Below are positions 39,395 to 48,970 of a DNA stretch of 64,000 nucleotides, piece by piece; position 1 is the stretch's first letter, and every line of letters begins with the position of its first letter. The notes beneath the pieces are model-generated. The model saw only the letters and a list, made by a program, of their open reading frames with translations. It did no database searches and was not told where the DNA came from. The position numbers were made by a program, and so were the translations under genes. The DNA lies in assembly GCA_963701015.1 (NCBI GenBank), contig OY969556.1, forward strand, positions 2,852,001 to 2,916,000. The letters run 5' to 3'. This DNA comes from MFD09286-c1 sp963701015 (GTDB lineage: Bacteria > Bacteroidota > Bacteroidia > Bacteroidales > DTGW01).

Positions 39395-41026
39395 TTACTC
39401 TTCTTCCATAAATGGATATCGGAAATCGACCGGAGGAACAAAGTTCTCTTTAATTGAGCGGGGAGAAACCCATCGCATTAAATTCGTAAGCGATCCAGAT
39501 TTATCATTTGTGCCCGAACCACGTGACCCTCCAAAAGGTTGCTGGTCGACCACAGCACCAGTTGGTTTATCGTTGATGTAAAAATTACCTGCAGCATTCC
39601 GTAATTTATCCGTAGCAATTTCAATTGCATTTCTATTGGTTGCAAATATTGAACCAGTTAAGGCATAAACCGAAGTTTTATCAACCAGTTCAAGAGTTTC
39701 TATATATTTTTCGGGTTCATAAATATAAATGCTTAAAACCGGGCCAAATATTTCTTCCATCATGGTTATATAACATGGGTTTTTTACTAATATTACTGTA
39801 GGTTCAATAAAATAGCCCTTTGATTTATCATATTTTCCGCCAGCAAGAATTTCCGAATCATTATCCTTTTTAGCCATTTCGATATAACGCACAATTTTGT
39901 CAAAAGCCTTTTCATCAATGACAGCATTCACAAAATTTCTAAAATCCTCAACACCACCCATCTTAAACGTATTAATATTGGACATTAACATAGTTTTAAT
40001 TTCAGGCCAAATATTGCCCGGAATATAGGCACGTGAAGCTGCTGAACATTTCTGTCCCTGGTATTCAAATGCTCCGCGAGCCAATGCTGTGGCAACCTGG
40101 GCAGGAATTGCCGATTCATGAACCATCACAAAATCTTTGCCACCTGTTTCGCCAACAATCCTGGGATAATTGCGATATATTTTAATGTTTTCCCCTATTT
40201 TTCGCCACATTTCAGAAAATACTGACGTTGAACCAGTGAAATGTAATCCGGCAAACTCACGATGATTTAAAATTATATTAGCAGTTTCCTGACCGGGAGT
40301 AAAAATAAGATTGATAACGCCATCGGGCAAGCCGGCTTCCATAAGAATTTCCATCAACACACTGGCTGCATAAATTTGACTGTGCGAAGGTTTCCATACT
40401 ACAACATTGCCCATCATTGCCGGAGCGGTAGGTAAATTTGCTGCAATGGCCGTAAAATTGAAAGGTGTTAAAGCAAAAACAAAGCCTTCCAAAGGCCGAT
40501 GCTCCATACGGTTCCACATTCCGGATGAAGAACGTGGCTGAATACTGTAAATACGCTGCATCCAATGGGTATTAAAACGTAAAAAATCAATCGTTTCACA
40601 AGCTGCATCAATTTCGGCTTGAAATACGTTTTTTGATTGACCCAACATGGTTGCCGTTATTAATTTTGATCGGTATGTACCTGCTATCAATTCAGCTGCT
40701 TTTAAAAATACCGACGCCCTATGCTCCCACGACATAGCCTCCCATTTTTCACTGGCAGATAAAGCAGCTTCAATAGCCATTTGAACATGATGTTCGTTTC
40801 CTTTGTGATAGCGCCCTAAAGTATGTTTTATTTCATGCGGAGGATGAATAGCAACCAAGTCCCCTGAAAATATTTTGTTGCCTCCAATTAGCATTGGAAT
40901 TTCAATTTCACTGGAACGGGCATGGGCAATGGCCTTTTTTAGTTCAGCCCTTTCGGTTGAGCCGGAAATGTAATTTTTAACAGGCTCATTCTGAGGCGCA
41001 GGCACCTCGTAAAATCCTCGTATCAT
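39395..41026 (-). CDS. pruA: PruA, L-glutamate gamma-semialdehyde (P5C) dehydrogenase
   Basis: A 543-residue aldehyde dehydrogenase of the length and start typical of the stand-alone P5C dehydrogenases of Bacteroidota and eukaryotes. The catalytic Glu lies in VGETGGKDF (about residue 291) and the nucleophilic Cys in GQKCSAASRAY (about 325). Further family segments are PFNFTAIAANLP and EIFGPVLSIYIY. It oxidises glutamate semialdehyde, formed from proline or arginine, to glutamate with NAD+. It is transcribed away from the divIC-like gene, 63 bases separating the starts. No proline dehydrogenase is in view. Confidence 0.92.
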   Translation of the reverse strand: MIRGFYEVPAPQNEPVKNYISGSTERAELKKAIAHARSSEIEIPMLIGGNKIFSGDLVAIHPPHEIKHTLGRYHKGNEHHVQMAIEAALSASEKWEAMSWEHRASVFLKAAELIAGTYRSKLITATMLGQSKNVFQAEIDAACETIDFLRFNTHWMQRIYSIQPRSSSGMWNRMEHRPLEGFVFALTPFNFTAIAANLPTAPAMMGNVVVWKPSHSQIYAASVLMEILMEAGLPDGVINLIFTPGQETANIILNHREFAGLHFTGSTSVFSEMWRKIGENIKIYRNYPRIVGETGGKDFVMVHESAIPAQVATALARGAFEYQGQKCSAASRAYIPGNIWPEIKTMLMSNINTFKMGGVEDFRNFVNAVIDEKAFDKIVRYIEMAKKDNDSEILAGGKYDKSKGYFIEPTVILVKNPCYITMMEEIFGPVLSIYIYEPEKYIETLELVDKTSVYALTGSIFATNRNAIEIATDKLRNAAGNFYINDKPTGAVVDQQPFGGSRGSGTNDKSGSLTNLMRWVSPRSIKENFVPPVDFRYPFMEEE

Positions 41027-41089
41027 GATTTTTTCCTCCTGTTTTTATAAAGATACTACAATAGTATTAATTTAGCACCATATTTTAGT

Positions 41090-41389
41090 ATGTTAAAGGT
41101 ATTTAAGAAAATATGGCCCTTCCTGAGAAACAAGTATGTGCTTGCTCTAGTGTTTTTTATTGTGTGGATGTTTTTTTTCGATCAGAATAATTTGATTGAT
41201 AGAATAGCTGCAATAAGGAAATATCATCAAATGGAAGCTGCTAAAATATATTACCAGAATAAAATAAAATTGGATAGTTATAAACTACAAGAGCTTCGCA
41301 CCGACAGGGAAAACCTTGAAAAGTTTGCCCGTGAACAATACTACATGAAAAAAGATGATGAAGATGTATTTATTGTAGTAGATAAATAA
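41090..41389 (+). CDS. DivIC/FtsB-like septum formation protein
   Basis: A 99-residue bitopic protein. Residues about 15-30 are a membrane helix (VLALVFFIVWMFFF), followed by a coiled coil (about 35-75) and the conserved end LEKFAREQYYMKKDDEDVF, as in FtsB/DivIC where a similar (A/R)RE(K/Q)Y motif occurs. FtsB-type proteins bind FtsL and FtsQ in the division complex. Length and topology match Bacteroidota septum formation initiators. It is a single gene starting 63 bases from the divergent pruA start. Confidence 0.88.
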   Translation: MLKVFKKIWPFLRNKYVLALVFFIVWMFFFDQNNLIDRIAAIRKYHQMEAAKIYYQNKIKLDSYKLQELRTDRENLEKFAREQYYMKKDDEDVFIVVDK

Positions 41390-41446
41390 TCATTTTCGAA
41401 TCTATCCAATAATTACATAATTCTTTATTTGGTATGCAGAATATTT

Positions 41447-41818
41447 CTATAATATTACTCTTTTTATACCATTTTTAAGCGATGTAACCTGAAAGTTTAA
41501 TAGTAAGCCAAGCTTATAATTGCCCAATTTAAGATATGTAAGCACTTGGGCAGTATGTACTTCATTTAAGGCTTCAACAGTTTTAATTTCAATTACTACT
41601 TTATTCTCAACCAATAAGTCCATCCTATAACCATGGTCAAGTTTAACTTCCTTATAAACAATTGGCATTGGTTTTTCTTTTTGAACTTCAAGACCTGAAA
41701 TCTTTAATTCATAAAGTAAACACTCCTGATAGGCAGATTCTAATAATCCAGGCCCCAATTACTTATGCACTTCGATTGCACAACCAATTATTTTGTTTGA
41801 TAGTTCGTTTTCATTCAT
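41447..41818 (-). pseudogene. GxxExxY protein gene with an in-frame stop
   Basis: The ATG at 41818 opens MNENELSNKIIGCAIEVHK, then a TAA codon at 41759-41761, then LGPGLLESAYQECLLYEL in the same frame to a normal end at 41447. The family signature GxxExxY (GLLESAY) is intact. Only the residue between HK and LGPG has become a stop, which one base change from AAA, GAA or similar would explain. A TTG follows the stop at once, so restart of translation could make a ~103-residue protein lacking the first helix. GxxExxY proteins (TIGR04256) have a nuclease-like fold by some predictions; function is unknown. An array of palindromic repeats lies directly upstream. The gene may be dead. Confidence 0.75.
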
Positions 41819-41840
41819 AAAAATATTTTTTAACAAGGGT

Positions 41841-42357
41841 TACTTTGAGTTTTCATAGTGACTTTTGTGAAATAGCTATAACACAAAGTACCACAAAGTT
41901 ATCACAAAGTTACTCAAAGAGAATGAATTTTAGTTCTATGAAAGTGACGGAAACTACAATATATTTTAACTTGGTGTTTCTTTGGGTATTCTTTGTGACT
42001 TTTGTGAAATAGCTATAACTCAAAGTACAACAAAGTTATCAAAAAGCTACTCAAAGAAATTTATTTTTTTAGTCGAAAAGTATTCAATATAGTTATAGAA
42101 GTCGTTGTGAACAGTAAGAGAAATAGGGAAATATTTTAACTTGGTGTTTCTTTGGGTATTCTTTGTGACTTTTGTGAAATAACTATATCACAAAGTACAA
42201 CAAAGTTACTCAAAGAGAATGTATTTTAGTTCTTTGAAAGTGAGGATGATAATGAGATATTTAACTTAGTATTTCTTCGTGCATTCTTTGTTACTTTTGT
42301 GAAACGGCTATAACACAAAGTACCACAAAGTTATCAAAAAGCTACTCAAAGAAATTA
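41841..42357. repeat. Four degenerate ~85-100 bp palindromic repeats (TTTGTG/CACAAAG)
   Basis: Four imperfect copies lie at about 41841-41922, 41961-42060, 42131-42220 and 42257-42356. Each has a left half rich in CTTTG/TTTGTG (for example TTCTTTGTGACTTTTGTGAA), a centre near AGCTAT and a right half rich in CAAAG/CACAAAG, so each is a large imperfect hairpin. The most similar pair (second and third) share ATATTTTAACTTGGTG and on. Unequal spacers exclude a CRISPR array. The array lies between the GxxExxY gene and the ABC exporter genes. I recall similar repeats near GxxExxY genes in other environmental genomes, but this should be verified. Confidence 0.75.
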
Positions 42358-42392
42358 TTGTTTGTCAGTTGCATAGTATTACCCACGCTCGC

Positions 42393-44156
42393 TTAACTTT
42401 GGCGTTTGCCATGTAACAGCATATTTACAGCATCGTCGAGTGAACCAGCCAATGTTACTTTGCCGGAATTAACAAAAAATATTTCATCGGCATTTTCAAT
42501 GGTATTTAACCTATGGGCAATTACCACGCGTGTTGTAGATGAAGGAAGTTTTAACAATATTTCGGATAGCAATTGTTCTGTTACCGTATCAATATTAGCA
42601 GTGGCTTCATCAAGAATTATCAATTCAGGTTTTCGTAACACAGCTCGCATAAAAGCTATTAGTTGTTTTTGCCCTAAACTTATTCCATCGCCTATGGTTT
42701 GAACTTTTGTATCTAATCCCTGATCAAACCTTTCCAACAAACCATCCAATCCGGCATTTTTAATTGAATCAACTAATTTCTCGTTCGTTAAATCCTGAAA
42801 TTCTTCATTGCCATATAAAATATTATCACGAACCGTTCCGGTAAACAAAAATGGCTCTTGCAATATAAATCCAATTTTGTGCATACGCTCCTCGGGAGTA
42901 AAGGAGCGAATATCTTTGCCATTGAGAAGAATTGTGCCTTTGCTGGCATCATATAAACGCGATAACAGCGAAGCAGTTGTTGTTTTCCCTCCACCTGTAG
43001 GACCTACAAACGCATACGTTTTACCACGCTCAAGGTTAAAACTCACATGGTGCAACACTTCTTTTCCATTGGGATATTTAAAAGAAACATCGCGAAATGA
43101 AATTAATGGGGCATTTTCTTCAATTTCACTAACTGGAATAATTTGTAAATTACTTTCGAGGTTGAGAATTTGAGTGACCCTGTCCCATGCAGCCATTGCT
43201 GTTTGAAAGTTAGCCCAAAGCACTGCTATTTGTCGCAAAGGAGAATAAAAATTGTTGATATATGCAATAAAACCTATTAACAGACCAATTGTGAAATGAC
43301 CAGTTGAAATTAAATAAATACCAAAACCCAGAACAATCAACTGTCCAAAATTTGAGGCCAATCCATAAAATGGCGCTAACGAATTATTTGCAATTCCGGC
43401 ACTTATAGCCGTTTTATAATTGTGGTTATTTGCTTCGTCAAAACGTTTGCGAAAATAATCACGACGGTTATAGGCAACAATAACTTTGTAATTATCCAGA
43501 CTTTCCTGCACTTCAGCGCTCAGTGCCCCCACACTTTTCAGGTTAATTGCATTTTTACGTTTTACCCAGCCCGATACCAATTTCGTGAAAATCCAGGCCA
43601 ATAAAGCTGGAGTTAAAGCTGCCAGTCCTAATTCGGGTTTTAGTGAAATAAGAAAAATTCCTGAACCAACCATGGTGAAAATACTGCCAATAAATTGCAT
43701 TAACGATTGCGAAAAAAACTGGTTAAGCTTATCTGTATCATTATTTATGCGTGATATAAGATCGCCCGCTTTGTTTTGGTAAAAGAAATCGACGGGTAGC
43801 GATTGTAATTTATTGAACACTGTATTTCGCAGGCTAAACAACATTCGTTGTCCAAAACCACCCATGAGGCGCATTTGAAAATAATTGGCAAAAAATGCAG
43901 CCACATATAAAACCAGTAGAATTCCGGTATAAAATAATATACCGTGCATATTCTTCGTAGGAAAATAGGTGTCAATTGTATGGGCTATTAAAAATGGTCC
44001 CATCAGGCTCAAAAACGAATTGACGAGTATAAAAACCAATGCGAAAATTAAGGTTCGTTTTTCTTCGCGTATAAGATCAAATATTCTTTTTATTGAAGCA
44101 AATGTCGATTTTTTCTTGTCGTTACCTACATTTGCCTGGCTTAAATTATAATTCAT
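42393..44156 (-). CDS. ABC exporter half-transporter B (canonical ATPase site)
   Basis: About 587 residues from the ATG at 44156 (MNYNLSQANV); the frame is open from 44195, but the later start fits better and overlaps the upstream partner gene by 11 bases. A six-helix membrane domain (about 30-320) is followed by a nucleotide-binding domain with Walker A GPTGGGKTT, Walker B LIILDEATANID with its catalytic Glu, and H-loop IAHRLN. Its signature is ISLGQ instead of LSGGQ. Together with the partner it forms a heterodimeric drug- or lipid-type exporter like TM287/288 or TmrAB. Substrate is unknown. Confidence 0.88.
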   Translation of the reverse strand: MNYNLSQANVGNDKKKSTFASIKRIFDLIREEKRTLIFALVFILVNSFLSLMGPFLIAHTIDTYFPTKNMHGILFYTGILLVLYVAAFFANYFQMRLMGGFGQRMLFSLRNTVFNKLQSLPVDFFYQNKAGDLISRINNDTDKLNQFFSQSLMQFIGSIFTMVGSGIFLISLKPELGLAALTPALLAWIFTKLVSGWVKRKNAINLKSVGALSAEVQESLDNYKVIVAYNRRDYFRKRFDEANNHNYKTAISAGIANNSLAPFYGLASNFGQLIVLGFGIYLISTGHFTIGLLIGFIAYINNFYSPLRQIAVLWANFQTAMAAWDRVTQILNLESNLQIIPVSEIEENAPLISFRDVSFKYPNGKEVLHHVSFNLERGKTYAFVGPTGGGKTTTASLLSRLYDASKGTILLNGKDIRSFTPEERMHKIGFILQEPFLFTGTVRDNILYGNEEFQDLTNEKLVDSIKNAGLDGLLERFDQGLDTKVQTIGDGISLGQKQLIAFMRAVLRKPELIILDEATANIDTVTEQLLSEILLKLPSSTTRVVIAHRLNTIENADEIFFVNSGKVTLAGSLDDAVNMLLHGKRQS

Positions 44157-45894
44157 AATGACTTGTGCTACGTTGTGAATTGTAAACCTGAACATATTCG
44201 GGACAAGTTTCTATAAGTTCAGTATGAGTACCCGTTGCAATTATTTCGCCTTCCATTAACAAAATAATTTTTTCGAAGTTCTTAACTGATGAAACTTTTT
44301 GGGTCACCGAAAGAATTGTTATTTCAGGATAATTGTTTTCAAGGTTACACAATATTTTATTTTCAGTTTTACGGTCAATACGAGCTGTAAAATCATCGAG
44401 TAACAATATTTTGGGACTGATTGCTAAAGCACGGGCAAGCATTATGCGTTGCTTTTGGCCACCCGATAGGTTTGAACCTCGTTCCGAGATTACAGTTTCG
44501 AGTTTATCTGGCAACGATTCAACAAAGTCTTTCAATTCGGCCGTTTCAATTGCTTTGTTCAATGATTCTTCAGTAACTGTTCCGCTAAAAGCAATATTTT
44601 CACGCAAGCTCATATTAAAAATTACACTATCCTGAAAAACAATCCCAACTTGTTGATGAAAATTATCCTTCTCATATTCCTCAATTTTTTTTCCGTCAAA
44701 AATTATTAGCCCATTATCTGCTTTTATCATATTGGTGAGCAAACACAATAACTGGCTTTTACCTGCGGCAGTTGGACCAATAATTGCAGTATGGCTTTGC
44801 GGTTCAACTGTAAATGAAACATGTTTTAAAACCGGTTTATCTCCATAGGTTAAATCGATATTTTTCAATTCAATATTCCCCGATAAACCATGTTTATAAT
44901 CAGAGGTTTCAATGACATCTTTTTGGTTTAAAACCAATGATATACGACTAAATGATGCAGTGGCTTGGGCAATTATATTGCTCATAAAACCTATCATCAA
45001 AATTGGAAAAATCAATAAGGCTAAATAGCTGTAAAACGCAGCAAAATTGCCAAGCGTCATTCTTCCATGCACAACAAAATGTCCACCAAGTGCAAGAATT
45101 GTAATTATAGCAAGGCTCGAAACAAAAATAATGATTGGAATAAGCATTGAAAATAAGGCAACAATTGAAATTCCCAAATTTTTAGCATCGGTATTTGCAT
45201 TTAAAAACTTTCGGCTTTCGTTATATTGCGAATTTACTACGCGGATTAAAGCAGCACCTAAAATACTTTCGTTTATTATTTTATTCAATCGGTCAATAAT
45301 TTCGCGGCTTTTTTTAAATAGTTTTCTTACTTTTCCCAGTATATAACCAAATGTCCCACCAATTATAGGAATGATGAAAAGTACCGGCAATGCCAGTTTC
45401 CAATTAATAGAAATTAATAATGCACTGGTTGCAATAATTACAAAAACCGATGATATAACAGTTACCACCGCTTGTGAAACAAATAATTTAATTGAATCAA
45501 TATCGGAGGTAAGGTTGGTGAGAAGCTTTGAAGGATTTGCTTTTAGCACATATTCATAACTCTGCTGCGAAATTTTATTCGATATCTGCGTTCTTAAATT
45601 TTTAGCAACCTTTTCAGATACATAAGTTTGTACAATACTTTGTAAAAATGTAAACACGAAAATTACAGCAGATGCAGAAAGAAAAGTAATAAGAAGTAGT
45701 TTAACATTAAAATGGCCGGCTGAAAAGGCATCAATTGTTTTTGAAATTATTGTAGGCAGAATTAAATTTGCCCCGTTGCTAATAATAGCAACCAATACAA
45801 GAATTACAACCCATCCTGCATAGGGTTTAAGTAGGCTAAAAAGCTGGGGATTACTTTTTTCACCTTTGTTTTGATTCCTATCTCTTCGCTTCAT
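44146..45894 (-). CDS. ABC exporter half-transporter A (degenerate ATPase site)
   Basis: A 582-residue half-transporter with six membrane helices (about 25-310) and a nucleotide-binding domain. Walker A is GPTAAGKS and the signature is a good LSGGQKQR, but Walker B reads LLLDDFTARID, with Asp for the catalytic Glu, and the switch His is replaced by Gln (SVTQKVS). This is the pattern of the non-hydrolytic site in heterodimeric exporters: the degenerate Walker B and H-loop here face the degenerate ISLGQ signature of the partner. Translation of the partner starts within the last codons of this gene, so the two are coupled. Confidence 0.88.
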   Translation of the reverse strand: MKRRDRNQNKGEKSNPQLFSLLKPYAGWVVILVLVAIISNGANLILPTIISKTIDAFSAGHFNVKLLLITFLSASAVIFVFTFLQSIVQTYVSEKVAKNLRTQISNKISQQSYEYVLKANPSKLLTNLTSDIDSIKLFVSQAVVTVISSVFVIIATSALLISINWKLALPVLFIIPIIGGTFGYILGKVRKLFKKSREIIDRLNKIINESILGAALIRVVNSQYNESRKFLNANTDAKNLGISIVALFSMLIPIIIFVSSLAIITILALGGHFVVHGRMTLGNFAAFYSYLALLIFPILMIGFMSNIIAQATASFSRISLVLNQKDVIETSDYKHGLSGNIELKNIDLTYGDKPVLKHVSFTVEPQSHTAIIGPTAAGKSQLLCLLTNMIKADNGLIIFDGKKIEEYEKDNFHQQVGIVFQDSVIFNMSLRENIAFSGTVTEESLNKAIETAELKDFVESLPDKLETVISERGSNLSGGQKQRIMLARALAISPKILLLDDFTARIDRKTENKILCNLENNYPEITILSVTQKVSSVKNFEKIILLMEGEIIATGTHTELIETCPEYVQVYNSQRSTSHYEL

Positions 45895-46014
45895 CTTTAT
45901 TTTTACAAATAATTGTGCAAAGTAAAGAAATAGGAACGGAACCTACATGAAAAGAATCGGTAAATAAGCAAAATTTAACGGTGAAATTTCAATTAAAATA
46001 GTTGGGAAATATTA

Positions 46015-47172
46015 TTAAATCATTTCAACTTGTTTAGATTGAATATTCTGTAGCCATGAGTTTTTCAAATTATAAGAATCCACTTCTTGTCTGCCTAATA
46101 TTTTTAACATTTTTGCATGATCTGCCAACGCACTCATAAATGTTGGCTGCACATGATAAGGCAAGTTATTTTTTAGCGCTGTTGCCTTAACTAACCTTGC
46201 CAATTTTTTATAATGAATATGGCTAATATTGGGAAACAAATGGTGTTCAACCTGGTAATTTAAACCACCAACAAACCACGAAAATATTTTACTTTTTGGG
46301 GCAAAATCTGAAGTAGTGAGCAATTGATGAATTGCCCAATTGTTTTCCAAATTTCCGTCTTTATCAGGCAACGGATATTCTGAAGATGTAACAACATGTG
46401 CCGACTGAAAAATTATAGACAAAATAAATCCGGCTGTAAAATGCATGGCTATATATGATATTGCAATCCAATACCAGGGAGCCGAAATAAATATCAAAGG
46501 AATGATAAGAAAAATTATATAATAAAAAGTTTTTGATAAAGTTAATTTAATAAATAATTTACGGAATGATTGATTTCCCCTGAATTCATTACCCACTTTA
46601 TTGTATTTATATAATTGTTCAAAATCATTGATAATAGTCCATGATAATGTCATCAATCCATAAAAAAACCAGGCATATAAATATTGAAATTTATGAACAT
46701 TCTTTAGTGGTTTATGTGGTGAAAACCGCATAAGTCCAATTGGGTCAATATCTTCATCTTGACCGTCGATATTTGTATAACCGTGGTGCAATGTATTATG
46801 CTGATATTTCCATGTTTCAGGGAAACCACCTAACAGATATAGTGATTGTCCCATAAATTTATTTATCTTTTTGTGTTTTGAAAATGTACCATGATTGGCA
46901 TCGTGCATAACTCCCATGCCAACTCCTGCCATTCCGACTCCCATAATTACCCAACATATGAATATCAAAGGTAAAGCCTGTATAATTCCGGTTATCATTA
47001 ATATATAGGGAACCAAATAGATCGAAAACATAAAAATGGCTTTCAAAACCATTATTGAATCACCTGATTTTGAAATATTATTTTTTTCGAAATATTCTTT
47101 TACAGAAGTCCTTAATTCATTAATGAAATCAGGATTTTGCTGTGCGGGGAATTTTATTTTTTCTTTTATCAT
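46015..47172 (-). CDS. Membrane fatty acid desaturase
   Basis: A 385-residue integral membrane enzyme with the three histidine boxes that bind the di-iron centre: HDANHG (about residue 89), HNTLHH (about 125) and QVEHH (about 309). A Gln in the third box is typical of front-end desaturases, but there is no cytochrome b5 domain, as is usual for bacterial members. It inserts double bonds into membrane lipid acyl chains using oxygen. The methyltransferase gene upstream ends 47 bases before this start, so the two probably form one operon. The oxygen need contrasts with the anaerobe-type defence genes at 59-60 kb. Confidence 0.88.
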   Translation of the reverse strand: MIKEKIKFPAQQNPDFINELRTSVKEYFEKNNISKSGDSIMVLKAIFMFSIYLVPYILMITGIIQALPLIFICWVIMGVGMAGVGMGVMHDANHGTFSKHKKINKFMGQSLYLLGGFPETWKYQHNTLHHGYTNIDGQDEDIDPIGLMRFSPHKPLKNVHKFQYLYAWFFYGLMTLSWTIINDFEQLYKYNKVGNEFRGNQSFRKLFIKLTLSKTFYYIIFLIIPLIFISAPWYWIAISYIAMHFTAGFILSIIFQSAHVVTSSEYPLPDKDGNLENNWAIHQLLTTSDFAPKSKIFSWFVGGLNYQVEHHLFPNISHIHYKKLARLVKATALKNNLPYHVQPTFMSALADHAKMLKILGRQEVDSYNLKNSWLQNIQSKQVEMI

Positions 47173-47219
47173 AATTTAATCAAATTTTGAAATTAATATT
47201 GTTAAAAATATATGATGAA

Positions 47220-48062
47220 TTATATAGGTTTTATCGCCCGTATAAATACATAATCAATCATTTTTCTATTATACAAATAACCTAACATCCATGAAATAAT
47301 GGTCAATCCGGAACCAGTCCATATACCACGAATCCGAAATGCATTTACAATGGATGACCATTTAAGGTTGAACTTGGCAAACCCCGGATAAACCTTATCA
47401 CCGGCAACTTCGCATGAATCAATTGTAAATCCAATTTTTTTTATCATATCAAGCATTTGGTTTGTTGACATCCAGTTTTCTTTTGGCATATACCAATGCT
47501 TGGCACATGAATTACCTATAACATTATTAAATATATTTCTTTTTCCTTTAAGTTCATTTACGGTTATATCGGCTAATAATAATACAGCTTTGTCATCCAT
47601 GACCTCATAAGCTTTTTGCAAAAACTTCTGGCGGGTATTAAAGTGCGCTGGACCCTCTATTCCAATTACATACTTAAAACTCGATGGTTTATATGGAAGT
47701 TTACATGCGTCCATCTTTTCAAAAATAATTTTATCTGAAAGCGCCGTATGCTCAACTCTTGTTTTGGCAAATTCAACATGTGGTTCTGTTATATCAATGG
47801 CAATAATTTTATCTGGGACTAATTTTTTATATATTTCCATTGTTTCAGCGCCGTAACCACAAGCAACATTAAGTATATTCCCACTTTTCATTGGTTTCTC
47901 ATCCTTTAGCAAATGATTAATTAAAATTTCCACTGCCTGGTGATAGTTTAAATGATTATTGTTCCAATAACCGAGTGAAAGGAATCCGCCTTCCTGATTT
48001 CCTCTTTTTTTCGATCCATGCGAATAAAATTTTTCAACCTTTTGTTCATGTGTTGTTTCCAT
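47220..48062 (-). CDS. SAM-dependent methyltransferase linked to the desaturase
   Basis: A 280-residue class I methyltransferase with SAM-binding motif ILNVACGYGAETMEIYKK (about residues 62-79) and an acidic motif II, IIAIDI. The start (SHGSKKRGNQEGGFLSLGYW) resembles small-molecule methyltransferases that act on large acceptors such as quinones, sterols or polyketides. The end is hydrophobic (ISWMLGYL), consistent with a membrane-associated substrate. Cotranscription with the desaturase suggests a lipid substrate; that is inference. Confidence 0.72.
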   Translation of the reverse strand: METTHEQKVEKFYSHGSKKRGNQEGGFLSLGYWNNNHLNYHQAVEILINHLLKDEKPMKSGNILNVACGYGAETMEIYKKLVPDKIIAIDITEPHVEFAKTRVEHTALSDKIIFEKMDACKLPYKPSSFKYVIGIEGPAHFNTRQKFLQKAYEVMDDKAVLLLADITVNELKGKRNIFNNVIGNSCAKHWYMPKENWMSTNQMLDMIKKIGFTIDSCEVAGDKVYPGFAKFNLKWSSIVNAFRIRGIWTGSGLTIISWMLGYLYNRKMIDYVFIRAIKPI

Positions 48063-48313
48063 TTTATTAATTATATAAAAGAATTGATATTCAAACCAAA
48101 GCTATCTAAAATAATACATGAAATCACTTCGTAAAGGTATGGCGACAGTTTAAAGAGATATGAAAATAGGGATAAGTAGGAATGAATAAGTGGTTAATAA
48201 AGCAGTGAAGGGATAAAATTCAGTTTATAATTGCGAATGACATTCGCCACAATTAAAAGTTGCAAGTAAACAATTGACTGAGTTGATCGATTGAATAGGA
48301 AAAATAATTGACA

Positions 48314-48341
48314 TAAAAAAAGCCTTACAAAAAGTAAGGCT
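48314..48341 (-). terminator. Terminator after the first cold-shock gene
   Basis: On the reverse strand AGCCTTAC-TTTTT-GTAAGGCT forms a perfect 8-bp stem followed by TTTTTTT. It lies about 30 bases after the csp stop. The remaining gap to the methyltransferase gene (48063-48313) contains nothing I recognise. Confidence 0.9.
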
Positions 48342-48371
48342 CAAAATTGTGATTGTTTATATAAATATAAA

Positions 48372-48563
48372 CTATGCTTGTCTTACATTAACCGCATTTA
48401 ATCCTTTTTTTCCTTCTTCAAGGTCATAAGTAACTTCATCGTTTTCACGAATGCTATCTTTTAAACCAGATGAATGCACAAAATATTCCTTTGGCGAATT
48501 TGCGTCTTTAATGAATCCGAATCCTTTCGAATCATTGTAAAATTTTACTGTTCCTTTATTCAT
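48372..48563 (-). CDS. Cold-shock domain protein
   Basis: A 63-residue single OB-fold protein with the RNA-binding motifs KGFGFI (RNP1) and YFVHSS (RNP2-like), and the family end KGLNAVNVRQA. CspA-type proteins bind single-stranded RNA and melt structures that block translation at low temperature. It has its own terminator. A second csp lies at 50286-50483 on the same strand. Roughly 400 bases of AT-rich DNA lie upstream, room for the long leader usual in such genes. Confidence 0.92.
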   Translation of the reverse strand: MNKGTVKFYNDSKGFGFIKDANSPKEYFVHSSGLKDSIRENDEVTYDLEEGKKGLNAVNVRQA

Positions 48564-48970
48564 TATTTTAAAATTAATATGTGTGCAAGGTAAGTTTATT
48601 TATTGAAATAAAAACCAATTTAAAAAATAATTTAGACAATAATTTACAATAGTTTTCTAACTGCTTAATTGTAACTTATTACAAAGTATTAATTTCAAAA
48701 ATAATTTTTATAAATTCTAAAATGTATTAATGAAATTGCTTAATATGATAATTGCTAATAAATTATAAAAATAAAAATACTACGGTTTTTTAGCGTATAT
48801 TTACATTTTTAAAAACAATTGGTGTGATTTACTGTTTATATATTGAAAAATAAAAAGATTACAAATATTTAGCAGTAAATCTGATTTAAATAAAAAACAT
48901 CCTTATATTTATATAGGGATTATGATTTTAAGAAAAATACATTTCATATTTATTCACTGAAAAAAACAAT
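48564..48970. other. AT-rich divergent promoter region
   Basis: A 407-base gap between a cold-shock gene on the reverse strand and a small gene on the forward strand. It is very AT-rich and contains no gene. A weak -7-like TACCTTG lies on the reverse strand about 27 bases before the csp start. I see no clear operator or riboswitch. Confidence 0.35.

Noticed and set aside
41841..42357. CRISPR-like array
   Set aside because: The repeats are long, degenerate and palindromic with uneven spacing, and no cas gene is present.
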